Below are positions 24,310 to 34,300 of a DNA stretch of 64,000 nucleotides, piece by piece. Source of the DNA: Cyanophora paradoxa (taxonomy: Eukaryota; Glaucocystophyceae; Cyanophorales; Cyanophoraceae). The notes beneath the pieces were generated by a model. The model ran no database searches. It was not told the origin of the DNA and saw nothing but the letters and a program-made list of their open reading frames with translations. Every line of letters begins with the position of its first letter. Position 1 is the stretch's first letter. The stretch lies in contig QPMI01000157.1 in the NCBI GenBank assembly GCA_004431415.1, positions 202,016 through 266,015 on the forward strand, read 5' to 3'. Made by a program: the position numbers and the translations under genes.

Positions 24310-25288
24310 CGTCCTTAGCTTTGCGCGGGGCGTCGACGTCTGCGTCGCCGCGGCGTCGTCCCTCGCCTCGGCCCTCGAGCGGCATAGCCTGAAAGTGCCT
24401 CCTACCCCTCTCCGAGGCTCCCCTTTCCCTGGGACCCCCTCTCCCCGGTCCGCTCCCACTGGACCCCGTATAGCTAATCCTCATTCAGTGCTGGTACGAT
24501 GACGACGTCGCCGAAATCAACGGCGAGATCAAGAACCTCGCCAGGCTCGCCGCTCCTCAAGTTATAATTGATTATATAATTAGTCGCGATCGGTTACATT
24601 ATTTATGTGCCCGCGCCGATTCGCTTGTACCCGCAGGCGTAAGGAGATTGCGGCGGCCATCGAGGGCTGTGATTGCTTTGTCGTCGTTGCCACGCCCGGT
24701 ACCCCTTTTAACCCCCGCCTTCTCCCTCACCGCACCTCGCAATTGCCACGTGCACTCCTCGTCCGTTCGGTCCCTCGAGCGCGCCTCTCTCGAGCGCGGA
24801 CGATGTTGATATGATCATGTGCCGCCCGGAAGTGGGCGGCACAATCATGAGTGTGACTGGAGATCTTTAGTCACACTCATCAACATCGACATCGTCCCCC
24901 CCTTCGCGATCGCACCCGCCTTAAGCTTGATCATGAGCTTCCTACTCTCCCCCGCTCCTCCTCCTCCTCCTCCTCCCGGGGACTCACCCCAGCTTGTAGT
25001 TACCCGTCGCGGCTCCCTCAGTCCGGTCCCTCTTTGTCAGCTTACCCTTATATGTCGCCCGCTTTCGTGTCCGCGCAGAGTGGTTCCAGTCGCCGTGCGC
25101 CTCGAGTCTGCTGCCTCCTGATCCCCCTTTTCCGTCTGAGCTTAAGCGTCGAGTTCAACGGTTCGCTCTGCAGGGCGTGCCTGACGGAGCTAGAGCACGC
25201 GGCGTGGCTCGGCAAGCGCCTTGTCTCCTTTGCACCCGGCGGGCAGACGCTGCAAGCCCTTGAGCTCGGGGCCCGCGTTTCCGCAGCC
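24310..25288 (+). CDS. TIR-domain gene, exons up to the element insertion site (partial)
   Basis: Three or four exons spell out TIR-fold elements. 24310-24394 gives GVDVCVAAASSLASALERHS (strand A and helix A). 24489-24560 gives CWYDDDVAEINGEIKNLA (strand B, loop). 24637-24698 gives RKEIAAAIEGCDCFVVVATP (helix B, strand C); its donor reads GTACCCC. An exon around 25150-25288 gives SLCRACLTELEHAAWLGKRL, the Cys/Glu helix that in TIR NADases carries the catalytic Glu. This matches TIR domains of receptor or STAND-type proteins, which signal or cleave NAD. Exon phases do not all agree, so at least one exon border is wrong or an exon is missing. The outer viral element begins at 25295, immediately after this exon, and separates it from whatever followed. 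Whether it hit an exon or an intron is not clear. Confidence 0.55.
24801..24888. other. Three-way-junction-like nested inverted repeats
   Basis: Three perfect stems nest together. The outer stem 24801-24808 pairs with 24881-24888 (CGATGTTG with CAACATCG). An inner hairpin 24819-24827 pairs with 24834-24842 (GTGCCGCCC, 6-nt loop). A second inner hairpin 24847-24858 pairs with 24869-24880 (ATGAGTGTGACT, 10-nt loop). It lies inside the apparent intron of the left TIR-domain gene. Confidence 0.7.
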
Positions 25289-25294
25289 TCGAGC
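25289..25294. repeat. Target-site duplication, left copy (outer element)
   Basis: TCGAGC directly abuts the first A of the left terminal inverted repeat and recurs at 48376-48381 directly after the right one. Six-base duplications are what Polinton/Maverick rve integrases produce. Confidence 0.85.
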
Positions 25295-25468
25295 AAAAAA
25301 ATGTAAATTGGGCATACTGCCCCACGAAATTATATATGGTAATAAAATCGAATAAACTTTAAACTTTTCGATATTCCACAAACGTTTCGACAAAACCAAA
25401 TCAAAAACAAACCATTCACAGTAACCACACAAAACAAAACGTAAAATCTCAGTAAGCCTCAGTAACAA
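25295..25468. repeat. Left terminal inverted repeat, outer element (174 bp)
   Basis: It reads AAAAAAATGTAAATTGGGCA onward and matches the reverse complement of 48202-48375 with one mismatch seen by eye (CCAAATC against CCAAATA). The inner end carries ACAAACCATTCACAGTAACC and CTCAGTAAGCCTCAGTAACA, both also found in the nested element's repeats. Confidence 0.9.
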
Positions 25469-25546
25469 CAATCGATGTTATATCATAATCTCGGTTATTC
25501 CTCATTGATTGTTTCATATAAAAATAATCTGATAATCTGAATAAAA

Positions 25547-25909
25547 ATGGAAACCAAGCCACAACAACGCTTTTACATTTTCTCTCGATATGATGATCGC
25601 GAATCCGTGAAATCAAAAGGAGCAAAATGGGATTTTGAAAAGAAGCTATGGTTTGTTGAAGATGAAAACAGTGAGATCTTCAAAGAATTCCGAAAACTAA
25701 CAGAAGACGAAATCAAATACATTAATGTTAAAATGTTTTGTCAAGTTGCTTTCAAAGACATCCAATTAGCGAAATCTTATGGTCTCAGATGGGACCCAAT
25801 TCATAAGGGTTGGTATGTTAAAGGAATCCATTATAAAGAAATTTTCAAAGTGTTCAGACCTATCACGAAAATTGTTGAATCGAAAGATGGTTCATACCTC
25901 ACAGCCTAA
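25547..25909 (+). CDS. DUF5710-like protein with two repeats
   Basis: A 120-residue protein. It contains two copies of a short motif of the DUF5710 type: VKSKGAKWDFEKKLWFVEDE at about residue 21, and AKSYGLRWDPIHKGWYVKG at about residue 76. The family pattern is K-x-x-G-A-x-W-x-x-x-x-K-x-W-(Y/F)-V. DUF5710 modules occur in mobile-element and plasmid proteins next to replication or DNA-processing domains; their own biochemical role is not established. The gene is the only plus-strand gene at the left end. It lies just inside the left terminal repeat and its stop codon overlaps the stop end of the integrase gene (convergent, 4 nt overlap). The nested element has no copy of it, so it is accessory cargo of the outer element. 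Confidence 0.6.
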   Translation: METKPQQRFYIFSRYDDRESVKSKGAKWDFEKKLWFVEDENSEIFKEFRKLTEDEIKYINVKMFCQVAFKDIQLAKSYGLRWDPIHKGWYVKGIHYKEIFKVFRPITKIVESKDGSYLTA

Positions 25910-26964
25910 CGTCTAGTCAACCCGCTTCGTAAATTATACCTCTTCCTAACTACTTTGCTCCTATTGGGCTTGATACCCTCTTTTGCTACTAATCTATTTA
26001 CCTTCGTTGTTTTTTTCACTCGCTCCACACGCTTCTGTGTGGGAATCTTAACAATTGCTGCCTTATCTACTTTTTGCAACTCGTTCAGTTTAAAGTTTCG
26101 TTTTACTTCCTTTGGACTCTCTCCCTCATTCTCTTCCAATAAACTAAATCGATTACCTACCTTGCCTGCTACTTTATACACTTGTTTGCTGTATCTTGCT
26201 CCTTCTTTATCGAAAGTCTTCTTTTCAGTTACAGCTCGAACATAATCTCCCTCCTTTACTGTTGGGCTACCTTCTTTAATACGTTTGTTATGCAATGCAT
26301 CACGCAAATATATGAACGATTCTTTCTCGTTATTCCCATACACTGCATTGGGTGAATCATTCTTTAGGGAAGTGTGTGGACTGTTGTTGTAAGTTGCCAG
26401 AACCTGTTTGTAATAATCAGTCCATTTTGGGTTCCCACTCGAAACTATTGCTTTTCTCAAATATTGTTTAAAAGTTCTGGTGAACCTATCGATAATACCA
26501 AGTTTATCACCTACTGTGATGTGGTCATTCTTAGCTACATCAGTGTAGAGTGTAACATTGTTTTCCTCACACCATTTCCTATAAATCTCAGCAGAGAACT
26601 CATTGTCTCCTGAGATAGCACTAACCTTGCCTGCCTCAACTTTGAACCTGTTGAAAATATCGATTTTCGAATCCTTTGGCTTGAAAGGGTATACAAATGC
26701 TTTCCGACTCAATATATCGACAAATCCCAGCATCCTATCCACTCCATGTGTTGCTGTCTTGTAGCTTTTGAAATAAATCACATCAACCTGAAAGGAATTG
26801 GGTGGAGCAATGATCCGCAAGAAAGACTTTTGCTTTTTGGGCTTCTTAAAGATCTGCTCAAGCTCTTGATTTTTAAAACGCTTTCTTAGTTCTTCCTCAT
26901 CAAATGTGATACCTTCTTTAATCAATTTCTGTCGATACTTGGTATAACTCAGAACCTGGTCCAT
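25906..26964 (-). CDS. Retrovirus-type (rve) integrase, outer element
   Basis: 352 residues. The catalytic core shows VDVIYF (Asp61), ISGDNEF (Asp120) and GIIDRFTRTFKQYL (residues about 156-169). In the last motif rve integrases normally have Glu (…VERFNRTL…), but here the residue is Asp159, 39 residues after the second Asp, so the triad reads D-D-D. After the core come a beta-rich segment (GDYVRAVTEK, YKVAGKVGNRFSLLEE) and a basic tail ending YNLRSGLTRR, common in Polinton integrases. It would cut the 3' ends of the element and join them to host DNA, giving the 6-bp duplication seen. Its ATG at 26964 overlaps the polymerase's end by a few bases from stop to start (polymerase stop at 26970), consistent with shared transcription on the minus strand. 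The frame is intact. Confidence 0.88.
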   Translation of the reverse strand: MDQVLSYTKYRQKLIKEGITFDEEELRKRFKNQELEQIFKKPKKQKSFLRIIAPPNSFQVDVIYFKSYKTATHGVDRMLGFVDILSRKAFVYPFKPKDSKIDIFNRFKVEAGKVSAISGDNEFSAEIYRKWCEENNVTLYTDVAKNDHITVGDKLGIIDRFTRTFKQYLRKAIVSSGNPKWTDYYKQVLATYNNSPHTSLKNDSPNAVYGNNEKESFIYLRDALHNKRIKEGSPTVKEGDYVRAVTEKKTFDKEGARYSKQVYKVAGKVGNRFSLLEENEGESPKEVKRNFKLNELQKVDKAAIVKIPTQKRVERVKKTTKVNRLVAKEGIKPNRSKVVRKRYNLRSGLTRR

Positions 26965-26969
26965 CCTTA

Positions 26970-29253
26970 TTATAGTGTTGTTTTTGTTTTATAGTGTCCA
27001 ATCGCAAGAGTAGTATAGAGGTCCTCACAAAGATACCTCTTAGTATCGAGCGCATTGAATGCCTTTTCTTCATTTCCTGCGTTGTTACCTCGTGGTTCTT
27101 TGATCGGAAACCTCGAACTGTTACTTTCTCCCGCTCCTTCATTGGATACATGACAGTGTTGTAGAATTGTAGGAACTCTAACCTATTCTGCACTACTGAC
27201 CGCTGAACTCCCTTCAACTTCTTAACCTTACTATCAATAACATCAGCTTCCGTAGCATTCGACTTCACTCTTAACAAATCCTTCAACTTGTCAGCAATCA
27301 CCTGTTTTACATTTTCTTCTGATCCCAGAGCCTTAACATTCAACTCCTTCTCGTAGGAGTATGCTTTTGGTTTGTAACCAGCAAACCTTGTAACGAGATA
27401 ATCACCACAATCATCCTTGAACAAACCGGGAACCTTTTTATTTTAGGGTTGTAACAGATGTGGGATTTGCTGTAATCAGACTGATCAAACCAATGAGAAT
27501 CCTCAATCATGTCTTTGTAGATATCGTCAGTCTCAATCAGATAATACAGGGAATCTGTATCAGTCATGAGCAGCTTGGCTGATCCAGGTCCATACTTCAC
27601 CATGATGTAATCGTAATGGAAACGATACATGATTAGTTTGGACAGATCCAAGATAGCCTGACCAACATAAATGGGTTTATCCAACATAATAGAACCCTTA
27701 TAGAACTCTAAAGCAGTAAGATTCTCATTGATAATCTTCACTGTCTTCAACAATGGATTGCCGTTGTGTTTGAGCTGCACCCTGGGATCGTTGCAAAGCT
27801 TTATGTTACTTCGCTTGCGAACGTTCTCCATGGTCTTTCCGAAAACTGAGTTATTCATGAGTTTGTAGAAATCTTTCTCGAAATCATTACGAGCTTGCGT
27901 CCGCAGTCCGGTATTGAAATCGATGTATGGTCTCAGCCACTCAGATTGATCATACATAATCCCACGATGAACCTTTGTTACCTTCAATCCTTTTGAGATG
28001 TAGTACTGCAAGTTTTTGATGTGTAGGATGTAATTGGTCTTGTTCATCAGATTGGGAACCAACTTACGAGTCTGGGGTAGTTTTTCATCACCAATCATTT
28101 CAAGCTGTGTTGGTGAAATCATTGACTTGGTGATTATTAGAGATTCGGGAGCAAGAGGTAAATCACTGTGAAGATCATGTAGGTGTTCTGGATATTCCAA
28201 GTCAACCTCCAAAGTTGCACCTCTATCACCTTCCACATCAAAGCCCATATAATCGAAATTCTCGATGTCATCAATCCACTCAAATCCACCTCTGGGTAGC
28301 TTGAAACTCATCGCTTTCCCATACAGATTGTTGGCATCCCAAGTGGTGATATACTTTGTTGACTTTGATGGATCATAAGACTTCATGTAGGGGTTATTAG
28401 CCTCTGCATAACGATTGGGAACCATGCAAACACCTCCACGAATTCCAAGTTCAAAGAATCTATACATTTCAGGGTCACTCAATTGCTCCAACTCCACACC
28501 TGTATATTTCAACATCGCGAACCATGACAGGTGAGGAGCTGAAATGAAATGGATAGGATCGATCTTATAATTACTGTAGCAAACATTGCGGAATGTATTG
28601 AAAACGTCAGCAAGCAGAGCAACATCAGTAGAAAGATAGATATCGTGATAATCTCCGAGAGTTTTGCAGTTGAAAGCGTCCCATACCCTCTGGCAATGCT
28701 TGTAGTCGGAGTCACTTAATTCAGTATCATTGAGTTTCGAGTAGAAAGCTTCTTTGGGAGGTAATTGGGTCTCACTGAGTTTCTCGAAGCTATCCAGGTA
28801 GTCGTAAGGGAAGTGTCCCTTTTGCATCAGTAGCTCTCGCTGTTCCTGTGAGTAATTTACAGAATCACACCACTCATTGGTGAATTTGAAATTATTCTTA
28901 CTGAGATTCTTTACCAGACCATCAAGGCTCGAAGCCATGAAATTCAAAGAGTCCATGAACTTGTATGGTCCCATATCGAATGCTATGAACTTCTCAAAAT
29001 TCTGGGCAATGCAACGAATTTCCTTACCAGGTTCATTGAAATTCAAAGCCTTCAGAATATAGTGTCCATCGTAACCTTTTAGATTGTGGAACACAACTGG
29101 GATCTTTGGATTGATCTTTCGTTTCAGATTGCAAGTATTGCAAGCTGCTCCAATGTAGTCTCCTGTAACGTGGTCGTGGTCTCTAACCTTTTTAACTTGA
29201 TATGTGTTACCATTATCATCGGTTACAGTAGCTCCAAACTCATCTCCACAGAA
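26970..29253 (-). pseudogene. Protein-primed DNA polymerase B, 3' portion (outer element, split by insertion)
   Basis: This is the C-terminal part of the gene that starts at 42677. In order it shows the second zinc site (VRDHDHVTG … ACNTCNLK) just after the break, the exonuclease II motif FHNLKGYDGHY near 29090, polymerase motif A TWDANNLYGKAMS near 28340, motif B KLMNNSVFGKTMENVRKR near 27860, motif C TDTDSLYYL near 27560, and a tail ending GHYKTKTTL. These are the signatures of Polinton/adintovirus-type pPolB, which replicates linear DNA from a protein primer. Two frame changes are visible in A runs, near 27430 and near 27060. The upstream half is 11.66 kb away beyond the nested element; the Cys pair of a zinc site is divided between the halves. 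Confidence 0.9.
29248..29253. repeat. Probable target duplication, left copy (nested element)
   Basis: ACAGAA here and ACAGAT at 40923-40928 (five of six bases identical) flank the nested element. On the right, six extra bases (40917-40922) sit between the terminal repeat and this copy, so the duplication is probable rather than certain. Confidence 0.5.
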
Positions 29254-29625
29254 GCACTGCGCCGTGTCTCCAAAACAATACCCGCGAAAAAATCAAAAAC
29301 AAATCAGAAAACAAACCATTCCCAGTAACCCAATCTTGAATATCAGTAAATCTCAGTAAGCCTCAGTAACAAAAATTTAATTAATCGACGTTATATCATA
29401 ATCTCGATTAATTATATCTTATCGCAGTTATATCTTTTTTATGCGCCGTGTCTCCAAAACAATTCCCAAGAAAAACAAACCATTCACAGTAACCCAATTC
29501 CAAATCTCACTAAATCTCAGTAAGCCTCAGTAACAAAAATCGAATTTATCGAAGTTATATCTTAAATCTTATTTATCGAAGTTATATCATTATCTCGATT
29601 AATTATATTTAATCGAAGTTATATC
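29254..29625. repeat. Left terminal inverted repeat, nested element (372 bp, two subunits)
   Basis: Reverse complement of 40545-40916 with one mismatch noticed. It is built of two related units of about 190 bp, each starting GCGCCGTGTCTCC and containing CAAACCATTC(A/C)CAGTAACCC, CTCAGTAAGCCTCAGTAACA and AT-rich iterons of the form TCGAAGTTATATC. A third partial unit start, CCGCCGTGTCTCC, lies just inside at about 29635. Confidence 0.92.
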
Positions 29626-29652
29626 CTTTTTATCCGCCGTGTCTCCCATCAA

Positions 29653-30198
29653 TTAGTCATCATCATCAATAAACTGATACTTATTTGCTATCATTCCATT
29701 TTTATGTGGTAAGCGATATGTATAATTTGTTTTACTTCCAGTTGCAACAGTGCCTTGAAATGTTTGCAAATCCGTTTTGTAGTAAATATATGGGTTTTCA
29801 GATTCGTAATATCCCATATTCTCAATAATCTTTTTTCCAATAGAAACGACATGTTTTTCATCTCCACCACAAAAGAATATTATAACACCAAATGCAGTAT
29901 CTGAAGCTCGTGAATTGCGTTTACCTGTGGAGCATTTCATTGATGGTATACCCAATTTGCCTTCATCGAAACATTTCTTAAAATGCTCCCATTTTTTAGG
30001 TATCTCTTCTTTTGGATAGAAGACCATCCATTTTCCACTATCATGTAATCCAAAGTAGTCAGCATTTTCCAACACACATTCTGCCAATGTTTGACCAGGC
30101 TTTATTGTAACTGCTTCCACTTCATCATCAATTTCAGGGTATTGTGACTCATCATTATCATAATAAATCCAATACTCTGTCTTCGTTTCGAAACCCAT
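29653..30198 (-). CDS. Bles03/DUF1917-like protein (nested element cargo)
   Basis: 181 residues. The central part SGKWMVFYPKEEIPKKWEHF, then GKLGIPSMKCSTG, FGVIIFFCGGDEKHVV and YIYYKTDLQTFQGTVATGSK follow the order and spacing I associate with the Bles03/DUF1917 family. That family has an eIF4E-like fold, is found in eukaryotes and some large DNA viruses, and has an unsettled function. The N-terminus is acidic, and the protein ends in an acidic run of four Asp. It lies immediately inside the left terminal repeat, in the place taken by the DUF5710-like gene in the outer element. The frame is intact. The assignment rests on motif recall, so other single-domain folds remain possible. Confidence 0.5.
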   Translation of the reverse strand: MGFETKTEYWIYYDNDESQYPEIDDEVEAVTIKPGQTLAECVLENADYFGLHDSGKWMVFYPKEEIPKKWEHFKKCFDEGKLGIPSMKCSTGKRNSRASDTAFGVIIFFCGGDEKHVVSIGKKIIENMGYYESENPYIYYKTDLQTFQGTVATGSKTNYTYRLPHKNGMIANKYQFIDDDD

Positions 30199-30239
30199 TT
30201 TTAAACTTACTGATATCTATTTCCTCCTGTCAATTTTTG

Positions 30240-31297
30240 TCAACGTTTCGTTAAACCACTTCTCAGATTGTATCTTCTCCTTATTACATTACTCCGATTG
30301 GGTTTTATGCCTTCCTTTGCTACCAATCGATTCACTTTATTCGTCTTATTAACCTGCTGAATTCGTTTTTGTGATGGGATCTTAATGATATCATCTTTAT
30401 TCACCTTTTGCAATTCTTGCTTCTTAAACCTCCTCTTCACTTCTTTTGTTTCCTCACCATCATTATCTTCAAGGACTTTGAAACGATTCCTATCAGCCTT
30501 TGCAACAGTGTAGACCTTCTGACTGAATTGCGCCCCTTCTTTTTCAAATAACCCCTTTGGTTGCAAAACTCGAACTGTGTCTCCTGGTTTCACTTGATTA
30601 GTATCAGCCTCCTTTACACGATTGTTGTGAACAGTATCCCTCATGTAAATAAATAACTGTTTATCTTCATTTGTATACACTGCATTCGGTGAGTCATTTT
30701 TCAATGCCGAATGGGGACTGCTATTATACAAGTCAATTACATCACTAAGTAGATCGATCCATTTCGTGGTTCCTTTTGCTGTCATCGTTTTCCTGAGATA
30801 TTGTTTGAAAGTCCTAGTGAACCTATCAATTATCCCCAGTTTATCTCCTACTGTGATGTGGTCATCCTTTGCCACATCTGTGTAAAGCATTACACCATGT
30901 TCACTGCACCAATTTCGGTATACTGCCTGGGAAAACTCATTATCCCAGAGAGAGCATTAACTTTGCCTGCATCTTGCTTGAACCTATTTAAAATGCTCGG
31001 GATCTCACTGCTGTTTTTAAAAGGATAAACAAATCCTTTGCGACTAAGTATGTCTACGAAACTGAGCATTTTGAAAATGCCATTGTTGGCAGTCTGAAAC
31101 CCTCTGAAATATGTTATATCGATTTGAAACGATCTAGGCTTTGCTACTATGCGAAGAAACGATTTGGTTTCCTTGGTTTCTTGTAGATTTGCTGGAGTTC
31201 TGAGTTTTTGAATTTCTTTTTCAACTCTTTTTCATCAAACTCACTTTTCATTAATCAGTTTCTGCCTATACTTTTTGAATGATAATACACTATCCAT
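30240..31297 (-). pseudogene. rve integrase, nested element (frameshifted)
   Basis: Homologue of the outer integrase. The start MDSVLSFKKYRQKLIN at 31297 matches the outer MDQVLSYTKYRQKLIK. The C-terminal 216 residues (from 30890) are continuous: VGDKLGIIDRFTRTFKQYLR again has Asp where rve enzymes have Glu, and the tail ends RRRYNLRSGLTKR. Between about 30890 and 31250 the reading frame changes at least twice, with recognisable outer-like sequence in the other frames. Either the gene has decayed or single-base errors are present. The shared D-D-D form in both elements makes a random sequencing error at that residue unlikely. If intact in life, it would have mediated entry of this element into the outer polymerase gene. 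Confidence 0.75.
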
Positions 31298-31376
31298 TAT
31301 TGGGCGGCACAGTTACACTTAATATGAGAGAGGAAACAATTTTTGGTAATGTGAGCCACAGCATTATTAATTCGAT

Positions 31377-34300
31377 CTACCGAAATATCTTCAAAGTCCA
31401 TGGCATTGTAGCATCGCAGGCAATGCCATACTGCTTCCCATATCGCTGCTTGATCCAATCCCATGTGATGTAATCATGCTCATCGAATTGTCTGTTTGCT
31501 GCTCGGTCCTGATCCTTGTAAGTCGATATTTTCTCGTTATTCTCTCTCTTCCACACCTTCCAGTGAGCCATTTCGAAATTATCATGGTAAATAACGACAT
31601 CATCCAGCCTTGTGGTTCGTGTGAGAGCAACATAGAGCCACTTCTTTGACACAAATGGCGCCCCGTTTCGAACACAACTACCCTGTTCCCTTTGCAGCGA
31701 ATCGTATCACCTTGAACAACATGGCAGGTGTTTGCATAAGCCAGGGCGAAATGTTTGACTGCATCCCTGCTGAGAACAATCTCATCCTTCTTGTTGGCAA
31801 TGTCAGCAATTATGAAACTGTCCTTTGAGAGCTTGACAATCTTGTAGACAAATCCATTATGAACTATTTTTCCACCCTTTGCAATACGAGTCTTTGCAAC
31901 AACTTTGATGCCGCCAGCATAAATGGAAACATTATCCCCGTAGTTCATTTTGTGAAGGGCTAGGTTCACCTCTGCACCCTTGCGGTTTGTGTAAACAATG
32001 CCAATATCAGTCTTTTCCAATTCGTCCACAACCTTGAACCCATACTTCGCAAGGACCTCACTTACACTCAAACCTTTCTCGAACAAATCGATTCGAATCT
32101 GCTCAACCTTTCTGCGATCTTCCTCAGTCTCATGGCGCTTGTTCACTTGGAGTAACAATTCGTTGGGGAACAGGCGATGGAGGATATCGAGGTAATACTC
32201 ATCTTGGTCAACACTCATATCTTGGATGGGTGGGTTTTGGTACGGGTCCCCTGTGGCGATGTATACCTTATCTGGGAACTGCTCATTCATGATGTGGTCC
32301 AAGGCTGCCAGTTCCCCAATCTTAAACTGACAGATCTCATCAATAACAATGCAATCAAATTCTACCAAACCAGAGGCATTTCCTCCTACAATTTCATCCA
32401 TGTTCGACTCATCGATTTTGAGATGAAGGGCATCATAGATTGTCTTCACATTTTTCAATCCTTGCTCTTTCATTTCTTTCACTCGCTTGTTGGTTGGAAC
32501 AATATAGAGGGGATTTTGGAAACACTTTCCTCCATATTCAACTGTCATGTAAGTCTTTCCGACTCCCGGAACTGCTCCGAGAAGAACCCATCGTTTTTGT
32601 GTAGCCAGCAAATCACAAATCGCGGTTGTGTCATACTCATCAACCACAGAGTGTTTGGTATAACTGTAGTTCTCGATTTTCACAAAGTCAGTCGCTCTCT
32701 CAAACTTTCCGTAACGAATTCGTTTTGCCTCGAGGTCTTTCTTCTCACCTGAAAACTTTTTAGAAAAATTGGGGCAGCATTTCACACTGAATTTTCCAAT
32801 ATTCTCAAAGGCATTGCGATCGAATGACATTGGGGCAATGGGTTCGTAAGCGATCCCATAAACACAATCGGTGTTCAAAGCAAGTGGTCGGATTTGCTGT
32901 TTAGCGAGTTCGACACACTTCTCATACATACACATCCTCATAATTGACAAGAGGGTAGTGTACAATGGCATGAAGCCATCAATGAGCTGCTTTTCTGCTA
33001 CCTGATTGACATAGTAGATATGGGGTTCGGTCATCTCTTCCTCACACAGAACGAACTCTGTCTCCTCATAAGTGGCAAGAGTCTCACCAAAGAGGTAAAT
33101 CTTAACCTCCCCTCCATTCTGTTTCTGGAACTCGATCGCATCGTCTCTGTTGTGGAAAATGGTGGTTTTCACTCTGCTATTTCTTTGCTTTCCAGTTTGC
33201 CCAATCGCACTCACTAAGATCTGCTTCTTATCAACAGGATCGAGGTCGCTATCTAAGATTCGAGCAACTGTGTTGCCTGCAAGGTTGGGAATGAGTTTGT
33301 AAGGTCGCAGAACCGCTTTGATGGAGATGTCATCCTTGAAATCCTCGAAATGCTTTTTGAGAACCAAACCAGGAACGACATTGTACTTGGAATCAATGAT
33401 CATCCTCTTGTATCTGTTGTAGGTGTTTGCTTCGTACTCCTTTCCGTTCTTGTCTTTGGCTTTGAAAAAGTATTTGTCGTCCAGTTTCACGTAATAGAAG
33501 CTGTATTCCTCGATTTGCTCTGCATCTGTGATTGTCACACTCTTGAAGACATCGAACTTGCTGAGAACAGGAACGAATTTGATCATCAAGGCTACAATGT
33601 AAGGGTATGCTTTGCACATATCGAACTCGTAAATATCTGTGTTATAGCGAATTTCATCAAAGGTCTCCTCATCCACATCAAAGAGACCACGAAGGGCAGT
33701 CTGCACTCCATTCTTGAATGCATTTATGGTTTGCTCATTGTAAGTACTCTTGTTGGAAGTGTTGATTAGAGACCTATACATATCCAGATTTAGTTTCTCG
33801 AACTTATCTCTGTACTCAGCATTCTTGAAGCTAATCTCGAAAGCTGTTTCCACATCTGTATCGTTACCAGGTGGGGTCACGACAACATCCTTATCGTCAA
33901 TAGTGAAACGAATATGGGTTGCCTTTCCGATTTGGGAGAACCCAGGTTGCACCTGATAATTATGCACCACAATGAACTCTCTGAGAAGTTCATCCAGTGA
34001 ACCACCATAGCAGATTCGAATGCTCGATTGGTTCTTTGGATTGTCAGACCTGACAATTCTCAGAATGTCGTCTGGATTTGTGGCAAACTCCTTGAACCTT
34101 CTTTGCTTTATAATCTTGTAACGAGAACTGAGTGGAACATTGGTATCTTTTGGCTTGGAGCCATTGAAGGACTGTGTGAGAGCCTTAATATTGTGATTTA
34201 ACAAATACATGTGACCATTCTCAATCTTCACATATGCAACAGAAGGGGTCAAGTGTGTGTTTCTGGTCTTGGGCAGGAAAGTCAGTTCAGGGACAGGGGT

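Noticed and set aside
29253-29258. AGCACT/AGTGCT as the target duplication of the nested element
   Set aside because: These are inverted, not direct, copies and so belong to the inverted repeat. ACAGA(A/T) is the better direct pair.
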